A stretch of DNA of 64,000 nucleotides from Psychromonas sp. SA13A (GTDB lineage Bacteria > Pseudomonadota > Gammaproteobacteria > Enterobacterales > Psychromonadaceae), in NCBI RefSeq assembly GCF_011378715.1, contig NZ_WTKU01000013.1, positions 1 through 64,000 on the forward strand, written 5' to 3'. Below are positions 15,926 through 24,792 of the stretch, in pieces (position 1 is the stretch's first letter; every line of letters starts with the position of its first letter). The position numbers and the translations under genes are program-made. The notes beneath the pieces were generated by a model. That model had not been told where the DNA came from, made no database searches, and was given only the letters and a program-made list of their open reading frames with translations.

Positions 15926-17596
15926 ATGAATGAAATGAAAAATACTGATAGCGTTAACGCACTCTCTTTTATTTTTAAACATATCAAACACGTTCTTATT
16001 GCGTTGGTATTAATTGGTTTTTCTTTATTGTTATTGATTGGGTTGTTGCGGTTTATTGATCAAGAGATCACTTGGTTTTTTTTTTATCCCGCAGTGATAG
16101 TCGCAATACTTTATGGTGGCATTGCCGCAGGCTTCATTACAACCTTACTGACTCCCTTGATGTTATTTTTTGCCTGGCCCTGGATCTCTACACACCCTTT
16201 AATTAATAGTATTTTTGATGTGGTTGAAATGGGTTCATTCATTATTATTTGTAGTTATATCACTTATCTCCATGGCTTATTACAGCGTAATAAAGCACAA
16301 CTAGCACAATCTCAATTAGCGCATCAATCGGATCAACATGAGCATCAATTTATTACTAAACTGATTGATTCTATGCCTAATATGATCGGTTATTGGGATA
16401 AAGATTTACATTGTCAATTTGCCAATAAAGCATTCAGCGAATGGCATACACAGCAGCATAAAGACCTAATTGGTATCTCTTTTAAGGAATTGGCCGGTGA
16501 AGAACTGTTTCGCCTGAATGAGCCCCATATTAAAAATGTATTAGCGGGCAAAGCACAACGTTTTGAACGTACTCTAAAAAAGACGAATGGCTGTATTGGT
16601 AGTATTCTCGCGCAGTATATACCAGATTTTGACAGTGATGGCTCAGTGAAAGGTTTTGCTATTCAATCTAGTGAAGTGACTGAGTTAAAGGAAACAGAAG
16701 CAGAGTTAAAACTGGCAACTTGTGTTTTTGATAATACGGTTGATGCTATTTTAATTACCGATGTTAATGGCATTATTTTGTCGGTAAATCCTGCTTTTAG
16801 TTATATTACTGGTTACTCTCCAGAAGAAGCAATTGGGGAAACACCACATATTCTTAAGTCATATCGTCAGCACGAAGATTTTTATACGACCTTATGGGCG
16901 AAACTTAAGGAGCAAGGAAAGTGGTCTGGTGAAATATGGAATCGGCGTAAAAGTGGTGATATTTTTTTAGTACGTGTCAATATCAATATGGTTAAAGACG
17001 AAGAGGGTAAAGTCATCAGGTATATTTCTGTATTCAGCGATATCACCGACCTTTGGCATAAAGATGAAAGCCTAAAACATTTAGCTTTTTACGATGCATT
17101 AACTGATTTACCTAATCGCACCTTATTGATGGAGCGTTTGGGTCAAAAAATTATTAGTAGCAAACGTAAAAACAATCAAATTGCAGTGTTGTTTTTAGAT
17201 CTGGATGGTTTCAAATTAATTAATGATTCATTTGGCCATAATATTGGGGATGAGCTACTTAAAGTTATTGCTAGCCGATTATTAGAACTGGTTAGGCAGT
17301 CCGATATCGTGGCGCGCTTAGGAGGAGATGAGTTTATCTTTGTTGTGGATAACCCAAAAAAGAAAGAAGAAATTTTGCATCTTGCCGAACGTATTATAGA
17401 AGCGATTAAAAAGCCGATTGAAGTAGATAGTCATAGTCTGGAAATAGGCTCATCAATAGGCATCGCGATATTTCCTGAAGATGGCGCAACTTGCATTGAA
17501 TTAATTGAAAAAGCAGATCAGGCGATGTATCAATCAAAAGCATCTCAGCAACGTTCCATCCATTTTTATACTTCGAATTCGAATAAAATAGAGTGA
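15926..17596 (+). CDS. Membrane PAS-PAS-GGDEF diguanylate cyclase
   Basis: A 556-residue protein. The N-terminus holds about four closely spaced membrane helices resembling the DUF4118 (KdpD-like) sensor (residues about 20-120, including FFFYPAVIVAILYGGIAAGF). Two PAS domains follow: the first begins near LIDSMPNMIGYWDKD, the second near VFDNTVDAILITDVNGIILSVNPAF and ends with a PAC-like VIRYISVFSDIT. The C-terminal GGDEF domain has an intact RLGGDEF and an I-site RQSD five residues before it, so active and feedback-inhibited cyclic di-GMP synthesis is expected. No EAL domain is present. The ATG at 15926 is chosen over a GTG six bases upstream because AGAGG is then five bases away. Confidence 0.9.
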   Translation: MNEMKNTDSVNALSFIFKHIKHVLIALVLIGFSLLLLIGLLRFIDQEITWFFFYPAVIVAILYGGIAAGFITTLLTPLMLFFAWPWISTHPLINSIFDVVEMGSFIIICSYITYLHGLLQRNKAQLAQSQLAHQSDQHEHQFITKLIDSMPNMIGYWDKDLHCQFANKAFSEWHTQQHKDLIGISFKELAGEELFRLNEPHIKNVLAGKAQRFERTLKKTNGCIGSILAQYIPDFDSDGSVKGFAIQSSEVTELKETEAELKLATCVFDNTVDAILITDVNGIILSVNPAFSYITGYSPEEAIGETPHILKSYRQHEDFYTTLWAKLKEQGKWSGEIWNRRKSGDIFLVRVNINMVKDEEGKVIRYISVFSDITDLWHKDESLKHLAFYDALTDLPNRTLLMERLGQKIISSKRKNNQIAVLFLDLDGFKLINDSFGHNIGDELLKVIASRLLELVRQSDIVARLGGDEFIFVVDNPKKKEEILHLAERIIEAIKKPIEVDSHSLEIGSSIGIAIFPEDGATCIELIEKADQAMYQSKASQQRSIHFYTSNSNKIE

Positions 17597-17790
17597 TAAT
17601 TTTTCATTTTATAGTTCATTTCAAATCGCATCTCTAAGCACAACCTTCGTTGCTTCTTTACAGTATGTCCCCCTGTGCGATAAAACTGCTCTTAATTTTC
17701 TCTCGTTCATTAATTTTCTAACATTCATTAAATCGTCATATTTATTGAGTACTTTTAGCGAATAAATAATAAATTGCTATAAGGTATCAA

Positions 17791-19203
17791 ATGTTAATAA
17801 ATAAAATTGGTTTAGTGAGTGTTGTTTCTGCATTAGTGTTATTTAGTGCTGCTAATCGTAGTGTAGCTGCGGATATGGATAGTATTTTAGATACCTTTCC
17901 TAAGCAGGGCAGTGATTTGCCCTATTCAGTGTTACGCGCAGACTTAAAAGATGCAAAAACGCTGCAGCCTTTTGAAATACGTAACGGTGGATATGGCTCA
18001 GCGATGACTGCTCATCCAACTCAAAAAAATCAATTTTATGCATTAACAGACCGCGGTCCTAATGCCAATCATCAAGGTGATTATGGTAAAGGGAAGAGTT
18101 TTCCCGTTGCTGATTACACTCCTCGTATTGGACTATTTGAAGTGAAATTGAATGGCGAAATTGTGCAGATAAAGGACATTTTATTAAAGCGTCCTGATGG
18201 CAGTGTCATTTCTGGTTTACCTAATAGCTCTGCGCTAGGAGGGACTGGTGAAACTCCTTATCATGCCGATGGAAGTCCCGTATTAGTGAATGACCAACTA
18301 CCCTATAACGCTGCAACTAACCCTATTAAACTAGATGATTATGGATTAGATGGAGAGGGACTAGTGGCCTTGAAAGATGGAACATTTTGGGTGAGCGATG
18401 AATATGGTCCACATATTGTTCACTTTGACCGTGATGGCGAAGAGATTACACGTATTAATGCCTTTAAAGATGACACGCGTTCGTTGTTACATTTACCTGC
18501 TGTATTTCAACATCGTCGTGCTAATCGAGGCATGGAAGGTTTAGCGATCACACCGGATCAAACAACGCTGGTGGGTATTATGCAATCAAGCATGAAGAAC
18601 CCTGATAAAGCTTCACAAAAGGGCGACCTTACTCGAATTGTTAGCGTCAATTTAACTAATGGTGAAACTGAACAATATCTTTATCGCCAAGAGAAAGCCG
18701 AAAATGCTAATTCAGAAATAGCGGCATTAACTGCCAATAAATTTTTAGTGATTGAGCGAGATGGTAGCTTCCTTTTTGGTGGCCCTAAAAAAGCCAACCC
18801 TAATGCACAAAAGCAGGTATATCGAATTGATCTTACTTCTGGGACTGCGCTTTCTAGTGTGTCGTTATCCTCTTCTATGAAAGAAGATGAAAGCCATGGT
18901 TTACTGATTGATGGACTGACGTTAGAGCAATATGTGCAAAAGCATGGTTGGGATGCATTGGCGAAACAGGGCATTAAACCAGTCACCAAAAAATTGATCG
19001 TTGATATGGTCGAGGAGGTTGGTTATGCACACGATAAAATGGAAGGTTTGTGGGTCATTGATAATCAACATTTAGGCGTATTAAATGACGATGATTTTGC
19101 GACTTGGTCAACGGATGGAAAATTAGAGCAAAAGTATCTGGATAAAAACACCGTGGATGCTAACCGACTTTTCATTATTAAAAAGAATTTATTGGCAGAA
19201 TAA
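17791..19203 (+). CDS. Secreted esterase-like phytase family protein
   Basis: A 470-residue exported protein with a signal peptide ending about residue 27 (ANRSVAA). It matches the phytase-like / esterase-like family (PF13449). Features are the early GGYGSAMTAHP and TDRGPNANH block, the central DGEGLVALKDGTFWVSDEYGPHI and GMEGLAITPD motifs, and the late HDKMEGLWVIDNQHLGVLNDDDF. The family is probably a beta-propeller; real phytase activity has been shown for few members, so the substrate is uncertain. Together with cpdB upstream it could supply phosphate from organic esters. It stands alone, followed by two inverted repeats at 19214-19296. Confidence 0.85.
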   Translation: MLINKIGLVSVVSALVLFSAANRSVAADMDSILDTFPKQGSDLPYSVLRADLKDAKTLQPFEIRNGGYGSAMTAHPTQKNQFYALTDRGPNANHQGDYGKGKSFPVADYTPRIGLFEVKLNGEIVQIKDILLKRPDGSVISGLPNSSALGGTGETPYHADGSPVLVNDQLPYNAATNPIKLDDYGLDGEGLVALKDGTFWVSDEYGPHIVHFDRDGEEITRINAFKDDTRSLLHLPAVFQHRRANRGMEGLAITPDQTTLVGIMQSSMKNPDKASQKGDLTRIVSVNLTNGETEQYLYRQEKAENANSEIAALTANKFLVIERDGSFLFGGPKKANPNAQKQVYRIDLTSGTALSSVSLSSSMKEDESHGLLIDGLTLEQYVQKHGWDALAKQGIKPVTKKLIVDMVEEVGYAHDKMEGLWVIDNQHLGVLNDDDFATWSTDGKLEQKYLDKNTVDANRLFIIKKNLLAE

Positions 19204-19213
19204 AGCTCTATTG

Positions 19214-19243
19214 TTCAAGGGGCTGTTGTAGCAGCTCCTTGAA
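19214..19243 (+). terminator. Stem-loop after the phytase-like gene
   Basis: TTCAAGGGGCTG pairs with CAGCTCCTTGAA (one G-U) around a six-base loop ten bases after the stop codon. The following bases are not T-rich, so it is a weak terminator or an mRNA-stabilising stem. Confidence 0.45.
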
Positions 19244-19256
19244 GTAAAATGGCTAT

Positions 19257-19296
19257 ATACCTTTCAAGGTAATTAATTGTTCATCTTGAAAGGTAT
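19257..19296. repeat. 12-bp inverted repeat
   Basis: ATACCTTTCAAG (19257-19268) is perfectly complementary to CTTGAAAGGTAT (19285-19296) across a 16-base spacer. It is a second potential stem behind the phytase-like gene. Confidence 0.5.
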
Positions 19297-19765
19297 CTGC
19301 TTCATTATATTAATCTACCTATCAATCACCCTATTAATCTGTCTATTAGTCTAATTATGCTTGCTGGTAAAAAAGAGCATTGCTGTGTTGCATGCAATCG
19401 CAATAGTTAACTATTACCCAATCATGCCACTAATAATATCTTTTCTCTTCACAATAATTGTTTCTTGAATTCGAGTAATAATCGTCATTATATTAGTTAA
19501 GCACGCACTCTTCTGATTCTTCATTTCAAAAAAATGCACCATGGTATTGCACTTATTAATTCACTGCTCAGATGTTCTTTATTATTATCAGCAAGTTAAG
19601 TTTTGGTATGTTTTTTGTACCTAAATAATAATGATTAGAATTAATAAACAGGATTAATATCGAGCGAATAATATATCGACTGTTTTATTTACTTCTACAA
19701 AGGCTAATGCTGAAGATCATATTTATTCCATTAAGTATGTGTTCAAATATTGATTAGAAGCGATA

Positions 19766-20004
19766 TATACCCGTTATCAATCGATATGCTTTATTCAGTC
19801 GTTAGCTTGGACAGCAAGGCAAGGCGTGAAATGATGACCTATCGAGCGATTAACTACGTTAATCCTCTGCCGGTAGATGTAAAAACAAGTCTTTACATCT
19901 TAAATGGCTAGTCCTTATCGAATGTTGCAACGCTGAATTGCTTTTCGAGCTAACGACCCACAGGGCAAGTTGTGAGGCAAGCATCTTGAATGGTAACGGG
20001 TATA
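19766..20004. mobile_element. MITE-like element, about 239 bp
   Basis: The ends are imperfect inverted repeats of about 27 bp: the left begins TATACCCGTTATCAATCGAT and the right, read in reverse, begins TATACCCGTTACCATTCAAG, both continuing into ATGCTT. A second inner inverted pair, CGTTAGCT, lies on both sides. A central hairpin AGATGTAAA/TTTACATCT is at 19875-19900. The terminal TA dinucleotides would fit a TA target. There is no transposase frame. The GC content is higher than that of the surrounding DNA. Confidence 0.65.
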
Positions 20005-20090
20005 GGTTAACCAACAACAACGATCTGTTATTTAGAGGGATGGGTATAAGCTCAATGAAGTTGTTGAATAGCTAGAGGCAAAGTGAGGGC

Positions 20091-20933
20091 ATGGATATGA
20101 CAATCTATATCATTATTTTATTACTGATGGTGTTGTGTTTGGTACTGTTACATCACTATAAAAATAAGCAAAAAAAAATATTACAAACACAGGGCCTAGC
20201 TAATATTACTTATTTAAAGTCGTTGATCGGAGCAGTACAAACTTATCGAGGTTTAAGCTCTGCTTGGTTAAACGGAGATCAAAGTAAAAAAGCGATGCTA
20301 CTTACTTTTGAGCAACAAGCTAATAGTGATATTAAACACTTGCAACAATATATGCTATCCAATCAAGGTGGGCATTGGGATTCCTTTGTGGATCATTGGG
20401 GGCGTGTCAATCAGCCAGGTAATACTAATGATGCAGAGAACACCTTTAAACAACATACACAGATGATCGCTAACTTAATATACCTGTTGGAAGATGAAGC
20501 GGAGCATAAACATTTAAATGCTATGTCGTTAAAGCAATTAAGGCATATCGGGTTGGTGTGGAGAGAGTTGATAAGAGCAACTGAAACGATTGGGCAGTCT
20601 AGAGCCATTGGAGTCGGTGTTGCGACTAAAAAGCAGTGCTCTGATCTGGATAAAGTCCGTTTATCTTTTTTGCAGCAAAAAATGCAAAAAATAATCAATG
20701 ATGTATTGCCAAAACTAGGTTCACTTGAGAGTGAAAAAGAACAGCATAAACTCTTATTAACGGCTGCGATATCAACAATATTGTGTTTAATGGAAGCAAT
20801 TGAAAGTAAATTAATTGAAGCAGATAAAATAACCATCAGTCAGAAACAATATTTTACATTGGCTAGCAACAGCATCAAATCACTAGATGACATTTTCAAA
20901 CATCAAATAGAACAAATAAAGCAGGTTATTTGA
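20091..20933 (+). CDS. Orphan NIT-like sensor protein
   Basis: A 280-residue protein with one N-terminal membrane helix (IYIIILLLMVLCLVLLHHY) and an all-helical remainder. The stretch VQTYRGLSSAWLNGD near residue 45-60 and the later ETIGQSRAIGVGVA near 165-178 resemble the paired helices of NIT (nitrate/nitrite-sensing) domains. In NasR and in chemoreceptors these carry an R-G-L-S type motif. There is no signalling output domain, so it is either a stand-alone sensor or an adaptor for a partner encoded elsewhere. The product has no signal peptide beyond the anchor. The domain call is by motif recognition only. It is convergent with the MarR gene. Confidence 0.6.
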   Translation: MDMTIYIIILLLMVLCLVLLHHYKNKQKKILQTQGLANITYLKSLIGAVQTYRGLSSAWLNGDQSKKAMLLTFEQQANSDIKHLQQYMLSNQGGHWDSFVDHWGRVNQPGNTNDAENTFKQHTQMIANLIYLLEDEAEHKHLNAMSLKQLRHIGLVWRELIRATETIGQSRAIGVGVATKKQCSDLDKVRLSFLQQKMQKIINDVLPKLGSLESEKEQHKLLLTAAISTILCLMEAIESKLIEADKITISQKQYFTLASNSIKSLDDIFKHQIEQIKQVI

Positions 20934-20982
20934 CTAATATCGTACCTGTCTCTTTATTAAAGTTCTCTATTAAAGTGCTCCA

Positions 20983-21462
20983 TTAAGATTCACCATCTTG
21001 GATAGTACCCACCAATAATACTGGTGCTGCATCCAGCTCAGTCGCATCCATCATTGATGCAATACGTTCTACTGCGGATAATAATTGGCTTTGTTCCCAC
21101 TCTTCAAGGTGCTGATAACGTTTAATGAAGTGTTCTTGCAAAGGTTGGGGTGACGAGCTGAGAACAATTTTTCCGGTTTCGCTTAATGATAAATGAACTT
21201 TACGTTTATCTGTTTTGCTACGCGTTCTGATCACGAAGTCGCGTGCTTCTAAGCGATCGATAATAGTGGTCACAGTGGCGGCACTGAGCGTTATTTCTTG
21301 GGCAATTTGTTTGGCAAGCGGCGCTTCTAGTTGAGCAATTTTTCTCATTACTAATAGCTGAGGTCCCGTTAACCCTGATTCTTTATTCAATTGACGAGAG
21401 TGAATACTGATCGCTCTGATCACCCGGCGTAAAGAAATTAATAATTGCTCGTGCTTTTCCAT
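20983..21462 (-). CDS. MarR-family regulator, CosR/EctR-like
   Basis: A winged-helix repressor of about 159 residues. It opens with MEKHEQLLISLRRVIRAISIHSRQL, then NKESGLTGPQLLVMRKIAQ and the recognition region LSAATVTTIIDRLEARDFVIRTRSKTDKRKVHLSLSETGK. The first part is typical of the MarR subgroup (EctR, CosR) that controls osmolyte genes. A BCCT-like transporter and the choline-to-betaine genes lie directly upstream, which supports a compatible-solute role. The ATG at 21462 is preferred to one 33 bases upstream because AAGG precedes it at a suitable distance and the family begins there. A strong terminator separates it from the transporter gene. Confidence 0.82.
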   Translation of the reverse strand: MEKHEQLLISLRRVIRAISIHSRQLNKESGLTGPQLLVMRKIAQLEAPLAKQIAQEITLSAATVTTIIDRLEARDFVIRTRSKTDKRKVHLSLSETGKIVLSSSPQPLQEHFIKRYQHLEEWEQSQLLSAVERIASMMDATELDAAPVLLVGTIQDGES

Positions 21463-21517
21463 AAATTCAACCTTATTTTTTGCGTAGCATAACAAAAATA
21501 ACCGTAACTCTCATATA

Positions 21518-21556
21518 AAAAAAGCAGAATAATGAAGGTCATTATTCTGCTTTTTT
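21518..21556. terminator. Strong bidirectional terminator
   Basis: An 18-bp perfect stem (arms 21518-21535 and 21539-21556, core GCAGAATAATGA / TCATTATTCTGC) with a three-base loop and flanking A and T runs. It ends transcription of the BCCT-like gene and lies only about 55 bases before the MarR start. Confidence 0.92.
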
Positions 21557-21611
21557 GATCATCTGCTTAATAATTAAAGCAGAAGGTTAAACTTATAAAG
21601 TTCTGATGGTA

Positions 21612-22829
21612 TTAATCCATTAACTCAATTTTAGTAAAGTCAATTTTGTTCTCTTTTGGAGAGCGTTCAATATCAGATACTTTACGGTAATGGCCTATCA
21701 AGATGTAACCAAAACAACCTAAAATTAAGCCAATTGCTAGCGCGCCTACCCATTGGATTTGTAAAAAATCTAATTTGAATAGTAAAGTTAAAGCGCTCAA
21801 TAACGTAATGTTACCAACGATATAAGGAATTTTACCAAAGCGTTGTACGGTTAAGTTTAAGTTATCAGTGTATAAACGAACCAGTGAATCAAGTGAATTT
21901 ATTACAAAGGTAATACCTACAATGACCATAGCTAAGTTATAAAATCCTGCTGTCGAGATTGCATTTGCACTGTAGTAGTAAAGTACAGTAAACCAAATCG
22001 CAATTGGGATAGAAGGGAATATCATCATTGCTGCTAGTACTTGATAAGTTCTCATACCACTTACAAAACGAGAGGTAAATTGACCAATCATGATGCTCCA
22101 AGCGAACCACCAGAAAAGGTAAAACTCATGGTAGTCATTAAGCGGTAAGACAAAATGATTTATATTAGCAAAGTAATCACCTATCAATCCAAAGGTAGTA
22201 AAGAACTCACCAACACTTGAGTTATCAGATAAGAAAGCGCCAGACCACATAATGAGGATTAGTGCAAAGAATAACCAGCTACTACCTAAACTTAAAATGC
22301 GTACGTAACGAATACTTGTGCTTGAATATACAGCCGCTGCGATCGCTAAGAATACGATTAAGTAAAAGCTACCAACGATCGATTCCCCATCACCGAGACC
22401 TGGTAAATACCAAGGTAAGTTAGTTAATAGTAAGTATGCGGTAAAGGCACAGGTACCAATAATAACAACATTGTTAATAAACTTGATCAGCGGCACTTCG
22501 AAAAATTTAACTCTTGGCTCAATGACACAAAAGTAGAAACAAGTCACAAAGTAGAAAGCCCAAATCAAGAATGCCCAAAATCCAAACTCAATAGAGAGCG
22601 GATTAGTGAAGCCATATTCAGGACTTGTCGCTATATCCGCATAACCTGCAAACTCAGTGAGCGGGAACATGATCAAACCTACATCTAAACCAGAGGTAAA
22701 TAAGATTGCGATAAAGGTAAATTTACGCACTGGCGTGACACCAATACATTGCATATTACCCCAACGATATAAGATAAAGGCAATGGCGGCAAAAACGAAC
22801 AAAATGCCGGTTGATAACCAAAGAGTCAT
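21612..22829 (-). CDS. Short BCCT-like choline/betaine transporter
   Basis: A 405-residue membrane protein with about 11-12 helices. The clearest family mark is FYLFWWFAWSIMIGQFTSRFVSGMRTYQVL (around residue 238-267). It parallels the TM8 BCCT signature in which tryptophans form the quaternary-amine box and an R-x-x-x-G-R/M-T segment follows. It is about 100 residues shorter than classical BetT/BetP and lacks their long termini. The bet genes just upstream on the same strand (270-base gap) make choline or glycine betaine the likely cargo. The assignment to BCCT is by motif and context. A terminator follows. Confidence 0.75.
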   Translation of the reverse strand: MTLWLSTGILFVFAAIAFILYRWGNMQCIGVTPVRKFTFIAILFTSGLDVGLIMFPLTEFAGYADIATSPEYGFTNPLSIEFGFWAFLIWAFYFVTCFYFCVIEPRVKFFEVPLIKFINNVVIIGTCAFTAYLLLTNLPWYLPGLGDGESIVGSFYLIVFLAIAAAVYSSTSIRYVRILSLGSSWLFFALILIMWSGAFLSDNSSVGEFFTTFGLIGDYFANINHFVLPLNDYHEFYLFWWFAWSIMIGQFTSRFVSGMRTYQVLAAMMIFPSIPIAIWFTVLYYYSANAISTAGFYNLAMVIVGITFVINSLDSLVRLYTDNLNLTVQRFGKIPYIVGNITLLSALTLLFKLDFLQIQWVGALAIGLILGCFGYILIGHYRKVSDIERSPKENKIDFTKIELMD

Positions 22830-23098
22830 TATGTAGCCTCCCAGTGGATAGTGTTGATAAACATAGATAATTCCTTGTTTTATGTTTTAAAACGCTACGC
22901 CATTATTTTTAAGACAGTCTTGCCCTCAAACCTTAAGTATCGTATTGATAATAGACATCGGTCACGATAGTTAAACCCTGAAAAATAACGTAGTTTAATA
23001 GGTCATTTGCATTAATTGCTTAGGCTGACCTTTTACCTCGCTTTTGCCATCGCTTGCTGTAACGCATTTGATGACAAAAGATTAAAAGCTGGTGGCTA

Positions 23099-24784
23099 TT
23101 AACTAGTTTTACGCTTTGGTGCGGTTAGTCGCTGACTAGTTTGCCAATCATCGGCTACGATTACTTTTGCCGTACTAGGCGCTAGTAATGTCCTCCCTAA
23201 AATAATATCTGCTGCCCGCTCTGCGACCATGATCGTTGGTGAGTTCAGGTTACCGTTAGGGATAGTTGGGAAAATCGATGAATCAACAACACGAAGTCCT
23301 TCGATGCCATGCACCTTAGTTTCTGAGTTAACTACTGCCATCTCATCTTCACCCATTTTGCATGAGCAAGAAGGATGGTAAGCACTTTCAACAGAGCTTC
23401 TGACAAACTCATCAATTTCTTCGTTTGTTTGTATTGTTAGTCCAGGTTGGATCTCTTCACCACGATATTCATCTAAACCCGGTTGATTAATAATTTCACG
23501 TGTTAAACGAACACAGGCTCTAAAGCCTTCAATATCATCTTGGTGTGATAAATAGTTGAATTGAATCTGTGGCGCTACATTGACATCACTTGAAACAACT
23601 TTGACTGAACCACGGCTTTTAGGCTTGTTATGGCCAATATGTACTTGGAAACCGTGCCCAGCAAACGCTTCTTTACCGTCATAACGCATTGCTGCAGGTA
23701 AAAAGTGATATTGAAGATCTGGCCATTCTAAACTCGCTTTAGATCGTATAAATCCACATGATTCAAAGTGATTGGTTGCACCTAAACCTGATTTATTTAA
23801 GATCCAACGAATACCAATTAATAATTTATTAAGCGGATCTATTTTACCGTTCAGTGAAATAGGCTTTAAACATTTGAACTGGAAGTAAAACTCAAGATGA
23901 TCCTGCAGATTTTCACCGACACCAGGTAATTCATGTTGTTGCTCAATACCCGCTGCTTGTAATGTTTCTGCTTTACCGATACCTGATAATTGCAAAATAT
24001 GTGGCGAGCCAATCGAGCCTGCGCTCAATAACACTTCTTTATTACAAAGCTGATCGATTATTTGTCCCTTCACTTCATAACGAACACCAACTGCTTTTTT
24101 ATCTTCAAGCAATACTTTATGCACTAATGCGTGAGTCACGACGGTGAGGTTGTTACGTTTCATTGCAGGTCTTAAGTAAGCATTTGCAGTCGACCAACGC
24201 ACACCATTTTTGACGGTCATGTGCATGGGGCCAAAACCCTCTTGTTGTTCCGCATTATAATCAGCAGTTGCTAAATAACCGGCATCTACACCGGCATCAA
24301 CAAACGCTTGATATAATGGGTTTTTCATATTGTTGCCATTATTAGTGGCAAGTGGACCTGTGTCACCACGGTAATCATTACCGCCAAATGACCAAGTCTC
24401 TGCTTTCTTAAAATAAGGTAAGCAGTGAGCGTAATCCCAATTATCAGCACCTGCTTGCTGCCATTCATCGAAATCACGTGCATGGCCACGTACATAAACC
24501 ATACCGTTGATTGACGATGAACCGCCTAATACTTTACCGCGAGGGCAATGCATACGACGATTATTCAAAAAGGGTTCAGCTTCAGTTTCAAACTGCCATG
24601 CATACTTTTTGGTGTTCATTGGAATCGAGAGGGCAGTTGGCATTTGAATAAAAATGCTCTTATCACTACCACCTGTTTCTAGTAGTAAAACTTTATTGTT
24701 TGCATCTTCTGATAAACGGTTTGCAAGTACGCAACCTGCGCTACCTGCACCCACAATAATATAATCATAATTTGTTGTAGTCAT
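23099..24784 (-). CDS. betA: Choline dehydrogenase
   Basis: A GMC-family flavoprotein of about 561 residues that oxidises choline to betaine aldehyde at the membrane. The FAD-binding dinucleotide motif is [20 protein letters not shown] at the N-terminus. Then come the GMC signatures [20 protein letters not shown] and [19 protein letters not shown], and the catalytic C-terminal [12 protein letters not shown] plus [17 protein letters not shown]. The start at 24784 is preferred over an ATG six bases upstream: AGGA in the betB stop region is then five bases away. It follows betB with essentially no gap, so the genes are translationally coupled. The length matches E. coli BetA. Confidence 0.96.
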   Translation of the reverse strand: MTTTNYDYIIVGAGSAGCVLANRLSEDANNKVLLLETGGSDKSIFIQMPTALSIPMNTKKYAWQFETEAEPFLNNRRMHCPRGKVLGGSSSINGMVYVRGHARDFDEWQQAGADNWDYAHCLPYFKKAETWSFGGNDYRGDTGPLATNNGNNMKNPLYQAFVDAGVDAGYLATADYNAEQQEGFGPMHMTVKNGVRWSTANAYLRPAMKRNNLTVVTHALVHKVLLEDKKAVGVRYEVKGQIIDQLCNKEVLLSAGSIGSPHILQLSGIGKAETLQAAGIEQQHELPGVGENLQDHLEFYFQFKCLKPISLNGKIDPLNKLLIGIRWILNKSGLGATNHFESCGFIRSKASLEWPDLQYHFLPAAMRYDGKEAFAGHGFQVHIGHNKPKSRGSVKVVSSDVNVAPQIQFNYLSHQDDIEGFRACVRLTREIINQPGLDEYRGEEIQPGLTIQTNEEIDEFVRSSVESAYHPSCSCKMGEDEMAVVNSETKVHGIEGLRVVDSSIFPTIPNGNLNSPTIMVAERAADIILGRTLLAPSTAKVIVADDWQTSQRLTAPKRKTS

Positions 24785-24792
24785 AGTCATCC

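Larger units (their letters stand above)
19204..20090. other. Intergenic region containing hairpins and a MITE-like element
   Basis: About 890 bases without a gene. It contains two inverted repeats (19214-19243 and 19257-19296) and the MITE-like element at 19766-20004. The remaining sequence (19300-19765) is AT-rich and shows nothing I can name. Confidence 0.6.

Noticed and set aside
20411-20836. 141-codon minus-strand frame inside the NIT-like gene
   Set aside because: It is antisense to a coherent coding region and its translation is serine/cysteine-rich without domain features.
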